DNA of 64,000 nt from DAOTWA01 sp034435955 (GTDB lineage Bacteria > Chloroflexota > Anaerolineae > Anaerolineales > Anaerolineaceae). The stretch covers positions 1-64,000 of the forward strand of contig DAOTWA010000045.1 in the NCBI GenBank assembly GCA_034435955.1. Reading direction: 5' to 3'. Of the stretch, positions 43,701-52,056 are shown in pieces. The notes beneath the pieces are model-generated. The model saw only the letters and a list, made by a program, of their open reading frames with translations, had not been told where the DNA came from and ran no database searches. Position numbers and translations under genes: made by a program. How positions within the stretch are numbered: position 1 is the stretch's first letter; every line of letters starts with the position of its first letter.

Positions 43701-44591
43701 CAAGTAGGACTCGGGTGTATACCCCTCCGGCACTTTGAAATCTGGCAGGTGGTAACCCTTGCTTTCGAGGTTGACGTTGCAGCGTTCGGCCACCAGCAGC
43801 GTATTGCTCAACGCCTCGGGCATTTCGACAAACAGGCTTTGCATCTCTTCCGGCGGGCGCAGGTAATACGTGGTGTCGCTCATCCGAAAGCGGTTCGGAT
43901 CACTCAACACCGACCCGGTTTGTATGGCCAGGAGGATGTCCTGCAGGCGCGCGTCCTCCGGTTCGATGTAGTGTACGTCATTGGTGGCGATGAAGCGCGC
44001 ATGATAGCGCCGGCCCAGGCTGACCAGCGTGCGGTTGACCTCGGCCAGCTCCGGAATGTTGTGCTGTTGAAGCTCGATGAAGAAATGATCGGGGCCAAAG
44101 ACTTCGTAATACCAGTCCAGCTTGTTGCGCGCGCCGTCTACGTCCCCGCTCAGCAATGCGCGGGGTATTTCCGCCGACATGCAGCCCGTCGTGGCAATCA
44201 GCCCGGAGGAATGCTTTTCAAGGAATTCGTGATCGATACGCGGAAAATAATAAAACCCCTCCAGTTGGGCGGCGCTGGCGATGGCCAGCAGGTTGCGATA
44301 CCCTTCCTCGTTTTCGGCCAGCAGCAGCAAATGGGAGGAAGTCTTGTCCAGCCGGGCGTCTCGATCGGTCATACGCCGGGCAGCCAGGTAGGCTTCCAAG
44401 CCGATCAGCGGTTTGATCCCTGCCGCGCGGGCCGCTTGAAAGAACTCAACCACGCCAAACATCGTGCCGTGGTCGGTGAGAGCGATGGCCGGCATGCCCA
44501 TCTCCTTGACGCGCCTGACCAGCTTCTTGACGTCGCTGAATCCGTCCAGGAGCGAGTAAGTGGAATGAACATGGAGGTGGGCGAAGGTCAT
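40740..44591 (-). CDS. dnaE: DNA polymerase III alpha subunit
   Basis: 1283 aa. The N-terminal PHP domain keeps its metal ligands (HLHVHS, LTDHGT, GLEAYL, TTGCMSAE, NDVHYI), so it could have exonuclease activity. The polymerase palm motif PDIDLDF is at about residue 395, with GSAAGSIVAYVL before it and the second active-site block TQFEMSVVESLGLLKVDFLG later. An OB fold (AVVVAGMVVRTRPYQTRAG) follows a helix-hairpin region. A linker of about 100 residues, Pro- and acid-rich, leads to a C-terminal domain of about 80 residues. Start ATG 44591 has no clear SD. Confidence 0.97.
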   Translation of the reverse strand: MTFAHLHVHSTYSLLDGFSDVKKLVRRVKEMGMPAIALTDHGTMFGVVEFFQAARAAGIKPLIGLEAYLAARRMTDRDARLDKTSSHLLLLAENEEGYRNLLAIASAAQLEGFYYFPRIDHEFLEKHSSGLIATTGCMSAEIPRALLSGDVDGARNKLDWYYEVFGPDHFFIELQQHNIPELAEVNRTLVSLGRRYHARFIATNDVHYIEPEDARLQDILLAIQTGSVLSDPNRFRMSDTTYYLRPPEEMQSLFVEMPEALSNTLLVAERCNVNLESKGYHLPDFKVPEGYTPESYLRELCEEGLRRRYGARADDPRVRERLEYELKIIHQMGFDTYFLIVWDLCRYAAQEGIWYNARGSAAGSIVAYVLDITLVEPIEHGLIFERFLNPGRVSMPDIDLDFRDDMRSKMMEYCARKYGEDKVAQIITFGTMGARAAIRDVGRVMDIPIPEVDRIAKLIPNVPGKPVSIAEALEEVPEFKQLYENTPYLRDLIDTASKMEGTVRSAGTHAAGVIITDRPLIEYVPLHRPTSANDDSPIKIVTQFEMSVVESLGLLKVDFLGLATLTIMARACELIKQRHGVEYTLENIPTDDPYTYEFIGAGHTAGVFQLEGTGMTRYITQMKPQNLANVIAMVALYRPGPMDYISDYIRRMHGEEQVTYRHPALEPIFKETYGIPIYQEQIMFAAMEIAGYSAPEADDLRKAIAKKKADMIAKHREMFVQGAVKRGVDEGVARAIFEDWENFARYGFNKSHAADYGIIAVQTAYLKAHYTVEYMTALLSASKNETEKIALYVADARSMGIEVLPPNVNKSGWDFTIEDRPEGKSAIRFGLGAVKNVGQGPVEAILQARADGPFADLTDFARRVDLRQVGRRALESLIRVGALDDFGPRLGMLDALDRILSVSSSHFRAMQAGQLSFFGRTGGMSEEIHLPATGSLNIREQLNWERELLGLYVSDHPLSPYLPTLKGKITHFSGQLNEAQDKEAVVVAGMVVRTRPYQTRAGKPMGFATLEDVQGYIELVLFSRAWEQFAPLLVPDRVVSVEGKVDTSGGDAKILVDRVTVETLGAPPQAVSRQAPATGMNAKDSIADLTPAETDWVDEDVPPPPETEDWAPPEPPLDDAPMDWQPAAADTPAVLQADKTPISPVVELTAETAHTHMTPESAAAEPSASATIKVAEKPGPFLVTPFILPARNAAGRADQPRMITISLRSTGDKRRDVHRLRRIYGELVANPGNDHFAFRIVEAGRVYMLEFPNNTTGYSPQLHERLAQMVGEENLRVEMIPIQ

Positions 44592-44656
44592 GCTGGCTTG
44601 TGTGGGCTGATACAGGTTAAAAACACGGCACTTTCCAATTCACCACGCGGCAAATT

Positions 44657-44789
44657 ATTATAGCATGTCGGATTCGTAAAGGCGTGAAAGTGCGCCTTAA
44701 AATTCCCTCTCTTCCCATCTTTTGCAGAGATTGATCCACTGTGCACTGGCGCTTCCCCGCTGTAAGGCCGCTCAGCAGTATGCTATAAT
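44657..44789. promoter_or_regulatory. Divergent dnaE and secA promoters
   Basis: Extended -10 boxes on both strands: minus TGC-TATAAT (44657-44662, toward dnaE) and plus TGC-TATAAT (44784-44789, toward secA). The secA start is preceded by AGGAAGGTAGGAATT. Neither has a clear -35 box. Confidence 0.6.
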
Positions 44790-44812
44790 CTCACCCCAGG
44801 AAGGTAGGAATT

Positions 44813-47800
44813 ATGCTCACCAAGATCGCGCGAATACTGGGCGGCGACCCCAATAAAAAAGAAATCGAGAAACTCAGCCAGATCGTTGAGCGCATTAATG
44901 ATTTGGAAGCAGAGTATGAGGCTCTCAGCGCGGACGCCTTGCGGGCCAAAACGGACGAGTTCCGGGCCCGGCTGGCCGAGGGAGAGACGCTCGACGATTT
45001 GCTGCCGGAAGTGTTTGCAGCCGTGCGCGAAGCCAGCAAGCGGACCATCGGCCTGCGCCCGTTCGACGTGCAGCTCGTCGGCGGTATTGTCCTCCACCAG
45101 GGAAAGATCGCCGAGATGCGCACCGGCGAAGGCAAAACCCTGGTTGCGACCCTGCCCATTGCCCTCAATGCCCTGGCTGGGAAAGGCGTCCACCTGGTGA
45201 CGGTAAATGATTACCTAGCCCGCCGCGACGCTCGGTGGATGGCGCCCATCTATCATGCCCTCGGCTTGAGCGTGGGAGTGCTGCAAACGGCGTCCAACAC
45301 CGATAGCGGTCGTAATGCCTTTCTGGTCGATCTGAGCGTATCTTCTCCCCACGAGGACCAGCACCAGCTCCGCATGGTGCCGCGCCGCGAGGCGTACCTG
45401 GCCGACATCACCTACGGCACGAACTCGGAGTTCGGTTTCGATTACCTGCGGGATAACATTGCCCTCAGTCTGGCCGACCGCGTCCAGCGCGGCCATCACT
45501 ACGCCATCGTAGACGAGGTGGACAACATCCTTATTGACGAGGCCCGCACGCCCCTGATCATTTCCGGCCCGGCCAGCGAGGACACGGAGTGGTATTACCG
45601 CATGGCTCAGGTGGTGCGTCAGCTAAACCCTGAGGATTACGAAGTCAGCGAGAAGGACCACACCGTGTCCCTGACGGAGATCGGCGAAGCCCACGTCGAG
45701 CAGATTCTTGGCATGCCCTTACGCGACCCGGAGCGCCCTGAGGATATCACCCCCGAGCAGGCCCGCCTTTTGGGCTATCTCGAACAGGCGCTGCGCGCCC
45801 AGTTCCTCTTCCGCCGCAACAAGGATTATCTGGTGCAGGGCGGAAAGGTCATCATCATCGACGAATTTACCGGGCGGTTAATGCCCGGCCGGCGCTGGTC
45901 GGACGGCCTGCATCAGGCGGTCGAAGCCAAGGAGGGCGTCAAGGTCGAGGCCGAGAACGTCACGTACGCCACCATCACGCTGCAGAACTACTTCCGCATG
46001 TACAAGAAGCTGGCTGGCATGACCGGTACGGCCGCCACGGAGGCGGAGGAGTTCTCCAAAATCTACAAGCTGGAAGTGGTGACGATCCCGACCAACCTGG
46101 AATACATTGCCTCGCGCCCCGACTCGCCCCTGATCGAGGTCGAAGCGCGTGATGAAGACGGTTACAAGTACGTTTATTATGCCAAACGTGACGACCCGGA
46201 GCGCAAACCGGTTTTCTGGAAACGCAAGGACTATCCCGACCTTGTCTACCGCTCGAACGAAGCCAAGCTGCGAGCCATCACCCAGGAGATTGTCTACAAC
46301 TATCTGATCGGCCGTCCGCAGCTCGTTGGCACGACCTCGGTCGAACACTCCGAGAATCTCTCCGATCGGCTGCGCGCCGAGCCGATCCGCCGCTTGATGC
46401 AAACATTGCTCATCCGCGACCGTTGGCTGGAGAAAAATAATCGCGAGGCCGGCGAGCGCGCCATACCCGAGCTGCAGTTCCTGTACCGGCCCATCGACCA
46501 GCTCAATCTCAGTGAGATGCGTCAGATGGCCCGCACGCTGGACATTTCGCTCAACCCTGAAGAGCCGACCAACCTGGAGCGCCAGGAGCGCATCCTCAAG
46601 CTGGACAGCAGTTACCGGCAGCGGCTGATATCCGTGTTGCAGGGCGGCGTGCCCCACCAGGTGCTCAATGCGCGCAAGCACGCTGAGGAATCGCAGATCA
46701 TCGCGCGCGCAGGCGCCTTCGGCATGGTTACCATTGCCACAAACATGGCCGGGCGCGGCGTGGACATCAAGCTGGGCGGTGAAATCCCTGAGGAGATCAT
46801 CGCCGACGTGAACCGCATCCTGCTAAAAGCCGGGCATGTGGACCCGTACAATATGACCATGGCGGAACGCCGACAGGCTTTGCTGGCGATCGATCCTGCC
46901 AATTACGGCATCTATGAGGAGCAGGCCAAAGCTTTCCTGGCTGCCATGGATGACATGGACCGCGTGCGCGCCCTCGGCGGCCTCCATATCGTTGGATCGG
47001 AACGCCACGAAGCCCGGCGCATTGATAACCAACTGCGCGGCCGCGCAGCCCGCCAGGGTGACCCCGGCTCGTCGCGCTTTTACCTCTCACTCGAAGATGA
47101 CCTGATGCGCATGTTCGGCGGCAGCCAAGTGGAAGGATTGCTCGCCCGCCTCAACATCGATGAGGCGCTGCCGATCGAAAGCGGCATGGTTGGCCGCCTG
47201 ATCGAACAATCGCAGTCGCGTGTGGAAGGCGCCAACTTCGACGTGCGCAAACATCTGCTCGAGTACGATGACGTGCTCAATTCGCAGCGCATGCGCATTT
47301 ACCAGCAGCGCGATGCGGTCTTCACCAAGGAGGATCTCAGCGAGGACGTGGCCGAGATGCTGCGCACCGAGCTGGAACAGCGCATCCCCGAAGCCTTGAA
47401 GGACGAGGAAGGTCCGTGGAAACTGCTGGCGTATCTGGAGGATATCCAGCCGCCGCTCGAATACGATGGCGTAGTCTTTCCTTCCTTTACCCTGCGGCTC
47501 CTCCTCAATGAGTTAGAGCGCAAAATCGATGCCGCCCAAGGCAATACTCAGGAGCGCCTGCGTTCAGCCCTGCTGGAGATCGCCCGGGAGGCCCTCCAAG
47601 CCGAAAAGGAACATACTCTGGCCAGCGCCATGACCCTGCTCGAGAGGTCTCGCGATAGCATGGAGCAGCAGCTCGATGAGCGCTTCGAGGCCCTCGACAA
47701 TTACCTGGATGCCTTACGCGAGGGGGGAGAAGAAGAGCAGGACGGCCGTCCGCGCCGCCCTCTAGACATTCTGAACGAAATCACCGGCCTGGTGCATGTG

Positions 47801-48907
47801 CCCCTCAAGCTCTCCAATGAAAGCATGCGCGCCCTCGCCGAGGATCCCTCTTCGGCCGCTGAGGAGATCCGCGACCAGATTCATGTCACGCTGTCCACCC
47901 TGACGCTTACCCGCGTGATTGGCGCCTTCGAACGCCGCCTGGAGGAGAGTCTGGGGCTCAAAGCCGCCGACTTGCTGGGCCAGGATTGGGATGCGATCAA
48001 CAAGGATCTCCTGGAGGCGATCGAGGGGGTTTTCAACCGCCGGGAGGAGCGTTACTTCGGCGAGCAGGGGCAGATCGCTCGTGACCTGGAGGCAGCGTTG
48101 GCCCGTTTCAAAGACGGGACGGTTAGCGAGAGCCAGCTTTCCCAGTTGCTCGCTTTAACCGCGCAGGGCACCCGCATTGCCTTCGATCGCAAGACCCACC
48201 GCCAGGGCTGGCTGCGCACCACCCGTTTGCAGTACACATTCCTGGCTGCGCGGCTGATGGGCGACCGCCCTCCCAGGGAACTCGTTGACGAGGTTTTGGA
48301 CCATTTGGAGGAGGCTCAGGGCCACCTGCGCCAGCTCTGGGGGCGCAATGAATGGGCGCGCCTCTCGGCTCAGGCGGCCACGCTGGCCGAGATGCCCGAA
48401 AATGTTCAGGCGGTCGTACGGGCGGCTTTTGGCGAAGAGCGTTTCAATCAAATCGCCGGCCAGCCTTTCGAGGAGCTGGGCGAGGAGGAGCGCGCCCTGG
48501 TCTTCGATGCCGTCGGCGGGCGCATCCTGACCGAGATCTACCGCCAGCTTCTGCTCGGCTCCATATCTGAGCTGTGGGTGGATTACCTGACCCGTATGGA
48601 AGCCTTGCGGGTCTCGATCGGCCTGGAAGCCTACGCCCAGCGCGACCCGCTGGTGCAATACAAAGCGCGCGCCTCAGAGCTCTTTACCAATCTGATCGCT
48701 GAGATCCGTGCCAGCGTAATCAGCCGTATGTTCACCTTCCGCCCGCGCCAGCCCACCCCAACGGCGCCGGCAGAAGCAGCCCCTGCCGCGGAAGCCGGCG
48801 CGCAGCCTGTAGCCGAACCGGCTCCGGCGCTAGCTGGCAATGTAGCGCCGGCCCAGACCGCATCGCAGCCGCGACCCGCGGGCAAGAGGAAGCGCCATCG
48901 GCATTGA
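44813..48907 (+). CDS. secA: Preprotein translocase ATPase SecA, unusually long
   Basis: 1364 aa against 800-900 for most SecA. Walker A is MRTGEGKTLVATLP at about residue 103; the DEAD-like VDEVDNILIDEARTPLIISG follows. The second motor half has TIATNMAGRGVDIKLGGE, HIVGSERHEARRIDNQLRGRAARQGDPGSSRF and EYDDVLNSQRMRIYQQ. Extra sequence lies between SVEHSENLSDRLR and VPHQVLNARKHAEE, between GGE and GGLHIVG, and after the EYDDVL block, where about 545 residues follow. The tail is Ala/Pro-rich and ends in KRKRHRH, without the usual Cys-rich SEC-C motif. Confidence 0.95.
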   Translation: MLTKIARILGGDPNKKEIEKLSQIVERINDLEAEYEALSADALRAKTDEFRARLAEGETLDDLLPEVFAAVREASKRTIGLRPFDVQLVGGIVLHQGKIAEMRTGEGKTLVATLPIALNALAGKGVHLVTVNDYLARRDARWMAPIYHALGLSVGVLQTASNTDSGRNAFLVDLSVSSPHEDQHQLRMVPRREAYLADITYGTNSEFGFDYLRDNIALSLADRVQRGHHYAIVDEVDNILIDEARTPLIISGPASEDTEWYYRMAQVVRQLNPEDYEVSEKDHTVSLTEIGEAHVEQILGMPLRDPERPEDITPEQARLLGYLEQALRAQFLFRRNKDYLVQGGKVIIIDEFTGRLMPGRRWSDGLHQAVEAKEGVKVEAENVTYATITLQNYFRMYKKLAGMTGTAATEAEEFSKIYKLEVVTIPTNLEYIASRPDSPLIEVEARDEDGYKYVYYAKRDDPERKPVFWKRKDYPDLVYRSNEAKLRAITQEIVYNYLIGRPQLVGTTSVEHSENLSDRLRAEPIRRLMQTLLIRDRWLEKNNREAGERAIPELQFLYRPIDQLNLSEMRQMARTLDISLNPEEPTNLERQERILKLDSSYRQRLISVLQGGVPHQVLNARKHAEESQIIARAGAFGMVTIATNMAGRGVDIKLGGEIPEEIIADVNRILLKAGHVDPYNMTMAERRQALLAIDPANYGIYEEQAKAFLAAMDDMDRVRALGGLHIVGSERHEARRIDNQLRGRAARQGDPGSSRFYLSLEDDLMRMFGGSQVEGLLARLNIDEALPIESGMVGRLIEQSQSRVEGANFDVRKHLLEYDDVLNSQRMRIYQQRDAVFTKEDLSEDVAEMLRTELEQRIPEALKDEEGPWKLLAYLEDIQPPLEYDGVVFPSFTLRLLLNELERKIDAAQGNTQERLRSALLEIAREALQAEKEHTLASAMTLLERSRDSMEQQLDERFEALDNYLDALREGGEEEQDGRPRRPLDILNEITGLVHVPLKLSNESMRALAEDPSSAAEEIRDQIHVTLSTLTLTRVIGAFERRLEESLGLKAADLLGQDWDAINKDLLEAIEGVFNRREERYFGEQGQIARDLEAALARFKDGTVSESQLSQLLALTAQGTRIAFDRKTHRQGWLRTTRLQYTFLAARLMGDRPPRELVDEVLDHLEEAQGHLRQLWGRNEWARLSAQAATLAEMPENVQAVVRAAFGEERFNQIAGQPFEELGEEERALVFDAVGGRILTEIYRQLLLGSISELWVDYLTRMEALRVSIGLEAYAQRDPLVQYKARASELFTNLIAEIRASVISRMFTFRPRQPTPTAPAEAAPAAEAGAQPVAEPAPALAGNVAPAQTASQPRPAGKRKRHRH

Positions 48908-48944
48908 TTCGATCTGTGGGGGTACCTTTAAATTTGGAGCAGAT

Positions 48945-49715
48945 ATGCATATCTTAGTCACCAATGACGATGGAGTTTGGGCGCCCGGCCTCCTCGCCCT
49001 GGCCAATGCAATGAAACAGTTGGGCGAAGTCACCATCCTGGGGCCGGATCACAACTGGTCGGCCTCTGGTCACGTCAAGACGCTAAACCGCCCGCTGCGC
49101 GTGCAGGAAGTCCATCTCGACGATGGCACTCCGGCCTGGGCCTCTGACGGCGCGCCATCCGATTGCGTGGCGCTGGCCGTGCTCGGTTTGCTGCCGATTA
49201 AATTCGATCTGGTTGTGTCCGGCATTAATCCCAACGCCAACCTTGGCCACGACGTAACCTACTCCGGCACGGTCACCGCCGCCATGGAGGCTGCCATCGC
49301 CGACCTGCCCGGTGTGGCTGTTTCGATCAATTCCCCTGAGGATCACCATGGGCAGGTGGACTACAGCACGGCCGCGCGTGTTGCCCTGGAAGTAGCCCGC
49401 ACCGTCTGCAAACATGGGCTGCCCAAAAACACTCTGCTGAATGTCAACGTGCCTTATATTCCTTATGATCAGCTTAAGGGTTTTATGGTCACGCGTCAGG
49501 GGCTGCGCATCTACCGGGATGAGCTTGTGCGCCGTCTGGATCCGCGCAACCGCCCGTATTACTGGATCGGCGGACCCGCTCCCACCGGTGTGCCGGAGGA
49601 AGGCACCGACGTCGGCGCCCTGGCCGCCGGATACGTCTCCATCACTCCTCTTCAGCTCGACCTGACCAACCACGCGGCGCTGCAAGATATGAAGGCATGG
49701 AAATGGGGTGAATAA
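48945..49715 (+). CDS. surE: 5'/3'-nucleotidase SurE
   Basis: 256 aa. The metal-binding NDDGVWAPGL is at the N-terminus, with GPDHNWSASGH and GAPSDCVALAVLGL next. VVSGINPNANLGHDVTYSGTVTAAMEA is the family's central active-site block. SurE hydrolyses nucleoside monophosphates, fitting its place just before the pyrimidine operon. It follows secA by 37 bp, with a promoter for the pyr leader starting 11 bp after its stop codon. Confidence 0.96.
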   Translation: MHILVTNDDGVWAPGLLALANAMKQLGEVTILGPDHNWSASGHVKTLNRPLRVQEVHLDDGTPAWASDGAPSDCVALAVLGLLPIKFDLVVSGINPNANLGHDVTYSGTVTAAMEAAIADLPGVAVSINSPEDHHGQVDYSTAARVALEVARTVCKHGLPKNTLLNVNVPYIPYDQLKGFMVTRQGLRIYRDELVRRLDPRNRPYYWIGGPAPTGVPEEGTDVGALAAGYVSITPLQLDLTNHAALQDMKAWKWGE

Positions 49716-49726
49716 GAAAATCACCC

Positions 49727-49754
49727 TTGACAATCTTTTCAAGCCGCATACAAT
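49727..49754 (+). promoter_or_regulatory. Promoter of the pyrimidine operon leader
   Basis: TTGACA (49727-49732), 16-bp spacer, TACAAT (49749-49754). The predicted start is near 49761, only a few bases before ATG 49765. Confidence 0.82.
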
Positions 49755-49760
49755 ACCTTG

Positions 49761-49869
49761 CGGCATGAGAAGTGTATTAGAACGTCAGAAATGGTACCGC
49801 CCAGGGAGCTTCACTCCACTGGGCGGTATTTTTTCCCCTTCAGAGAGCCGAAAAAGGCTCTCTTTTTTT
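49761..49869 (+). promoter_or_regulatory. Pyrimidine operon leader with two tandem terminators and a leader ORF
   Basis: Terminator 1 is TACCGCCCAG/CTGGGCGGTA (49795-49828, inner stem GGAG/CTCC) plus T6; terminator 2 is AGAGAGCC/GGCTCTCT (49842-49863) plus T run to 49869. An open frame from ATG 49765 (MRSVLERQKWYRPG) runs through both T runs and on into pyrC. This layout resembles the coupled-translation attenuators of E. coli pyrBI and pyrE. A PyrR binding loop is not visible. Confidence 0.68.
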
Positions 49870-49922
49870 GCCCATTTTCGGCCTGAGATTCTGGGCTTTC
49901 AGGTGATGACCGAGGTGTTTCG

Positions 49923-50999
49923 ATGCAAATGCCCGCATGGATCGATCCGCATGTGCATATGCGTGAACCAGGGGCTGTCCACAAAGAGGATTGGGATAGC
50001 GGCACCGCCGCCGCTTTGGCGGGGGGCTTTACCATGGTGCTGGCCATGCCCAACACCCAGCCCCCGATCGTTGACGCCGCCAGCTTGAGACTGGCCCTGG
50101 CGGCGGCGCGAGCCAAAGCCCGCTGCGATTATGCCCAGTATGTGGGTGGAAGCGCGGACAACGCCGACGCGCTCGTTCCGCTGGCTGGCCGCGCGGCGGG
50201 TCTCAAGCTCTACCTGGACCAGACGTATGGCCCGCTGCGCCTGGACGATATGTCCCTCTGGCTGCCGCATTTCGCCGCCTGGCCGAAGTCTTCCCCATTG
50301 GTGGTGCACGCCGAGGGCCGCACGCTGGCCGCCGCCATCCTCATGGCCGCCATCTATCGGCGGCCAGTGCACCTGGCTCACGTTTCGCGCCGTGAGGAGA
50401 TTCTCCTCATTCGCGCGGCCAAAGAGAGGGGGCTGCCGGTCACCTGCGAAGTGACCCCCCACCACCTGTTCCTGACCCAGGAAGACCTGCCTTCGCTGGG
50501 AGACGGCCGCGCCGAGGTGCGCCCTCCCCTCGCCGCTTCTGCCGATCGCCAGGCGCTGTGGGATAACCTGGCAGTCATCGACTGCTTCGCCACCGATCAC
50601 GCACCCCATACCCTGGCCGAAAAGGACGGGCCGAACCCTCCGCCCGGCTTCCCCGGCCTGGAAACGGCCCTGCCGCTCCTTCTTACCGCCGTGGCGGAGG
50701 GACGCCTGAGCCTGGAGGAGCTGCTCGCCCGCACGGTGACCAATCCGCGGCGCATCTTCGCCCTGCCGGAGCAGCCCGAAACCTGGCTGGAAGTGGATCT
50801 CGATGCCGTTTGGGAGATCCGCTCTGCTGAGCTGCATACCCGCAGCGCCTGGAGCCCTTTCGAAGGCTGGCGCGTGCGCGGCCGGCTCGTACGCACAATC
50901 CTGCGCGGGCAGGAGGCCTTTCGTGATGGCCGCATCCTGGCCGCACCCGGCACCGGGCGAGACGTGCGTCAGTCGGGCCGCCCCGAAAGCCCGGCTTGA
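49923..50999 (+). CDS. pyrC: Dihydroorotase
   Basis: 358 aa from ATG 49923; ATG 49929 is a possible alternative. It closes carbamoyl aspartate to dihydroorotate. The amidohydrolase zinc site is complete: DPHVHMREPG, AGLKLYLDQT with the carboxylated Lys, VVHAEG, HLAHVSRRE and FATDHAPHTLAEKDG with the catalytic Asp. NPPPGFPGLETALPLLL is also typical. First gene of the operon with pyrB, pyrFE and pyrD, 53 bp before pyrB. Confidence 0.93.
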   Translation: MQMPAWIDPHVHMREPGAVHKEDWDSGTAAALAGGFTMVLAMPNTQPPIVDAASLRLALAAARAKARCDYAQYVGGSADNADALVPLAGRAAGLKLYLDQTYGPLRLDDMSLWLPHFAAWPKSSPLVVHAEGRTLAAAILMAAIYRRPVHLAHVSRREEILLIRAAKERGLPVTCEVTPHHLFLTQEDLPSLGDGRAEVRPPLAASADRQALWDNLAVIDCFATDHAPHTLAEKDGPNPPPGFPGLETALPLLLTAVAEGRLSLEELLARTVTNPRRIFALPEQPETWLEVDLDAVWEIRSAELHTRSAWSPFEGWRVRGRLVRTILRGQEAFRDGRILAAPGTGRDVRQSGRPESPA

Positions 51000-51052
51000 T
51001 GTTTCCGCTTACTGTTTTCAATTCGTTGACCGATGAAAGGAGAAATTAACCC

Positions 51053-52045
51053 ATGACCATCCACACCCCTCCAACCCGCAGCCACAGCCCCTATCTGCCC
51101 TTTGGGGATCGACAGGATGCTCCTTTTTACGGCAAGGACATCCTTTCGGTCAAACAATTCAACCGCCCCGATCTGGAATACATCTTCGGGGTGGCGCATG
51201 AGATGCGCGAGATGGTCGAGCGGGTTGGCACCTTTGACCTGCTCAAAGGCAAAATTCTGGCCAATCTGTTCTATGAGCCCTCAACGCGCACCTCTTCTTC
51301 CTTCACTTCCGCCATGGAGCGCTTGGGCGGCAGCGTCATCCCCATCAATGAGGTGCGTTACTCCTCGGTCTCGAAGGGTGAATCGCTGCCGGACACCGTG
51401 CGCACGCTCGAAGCCTACGCCGACGTGATCGTGATTCGCCATCCGGAGGTGGGATCCGCCGCCCTGGCGGCGCGTTACGCGCGTAAGCCGATCATCAACG
51501 CCGGCGACGGCATCGGCGAGCATCCCACCCAGGCGCTGCTAGACCTGTTTACCATCCAGGAGGAGCTCAAACGCGTGGATGGGCTGACTGTAACGATGGT
51601 GGGCGACCTGAAATATGGCCGCACCGTCCATTCCTTGGCCCACTTGCTCTCGCTTTTCAAGGTGCGCCTGAACTACGTCGCGCCTGATATCCTGCGCATG
51701 CCGCCCGAGATCATCGCCGAATTGAACGTCAAAGGCCTCCCCCAGGAGGAGCATGACCGCCTGGAAACGGTCCTACCGGCTACCGACGTCCTGTATGTCA
51801 CCCGGGTGCAGAAGGAGCGCTTTGAGGACGAGGCGCTTTACGAGAGCGTCAAGGGCGCCTTCGTCATTACTCCCCAAACCCTTCGTTCGGCAAAGGACGA
51901 GATGATCATCATGCACCCCTTCCCACGAGTGGGTGAGATCAGCCTGGAGGTGGATGACGACCCGCGGGCGGCTTACTTCCGTCAGATGGAGTACGGTTTG
52001 TACATTCGCATGGCCTTGCTGGCGCTGGTGTTGGGCAAAGCCTGA
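51053..52045 (+). CDS. pyrB: Aspartate carbamoyltransferase catalytic subunit
   Basis: 330 aa, ATG 51053 preceded by AAAGGAG. It joins carbamoyl phosphate and aspartate. The carbamoyl-phosphate motif FYEPSTRTSSSFTSAMERLG is at about residues 75-94; KGESLPDTVRTLEAYADVIVIRHPEVGS holds the mobile Lys loop, and GEHPTQALLDLFTI is the next signature. TVHSLAHLL and MHPFPRVGEI mark the aspartate domain. No regulatory pyrI gene is seen in the operon. Confidence 0.96.
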   Translation: MTIHTPPTRSHSPYLPFGDRQDAPFYGKDILSVKQFNRPDLEYIFGVAHEMREMVERVGTFDLLKGKILANLFYEPSTRTSSSFTSAMERLGGSVIPINEVRYSSVSKGESLPDTVRTLEAYADVIVIRHPEVGSAALAARYARKPIINAGDGIGEHPTQALLDLFTIQEELKRVDGLTVTMVGDLKYGRTVHSLAHLLSLFKVRLNYVAPDILRMPPEIIAELNVKGLPQEEHDRLETVLPATDVLYVTRVQKERFEDEALYESVKGAFVITPQTLRSAKDEMIIMHPFPRVGEISLEVDDDPRAAYFRQMEYGLYIRMALLALVLGKA

Positions 52046-52056
52046 TTGGGACGCCG

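Noticed and set aside
49761..49830. Terminator of surE only
   Set aside because: A consensus promoter lies between surE and the hairpins, so they belong to the pyr leader.
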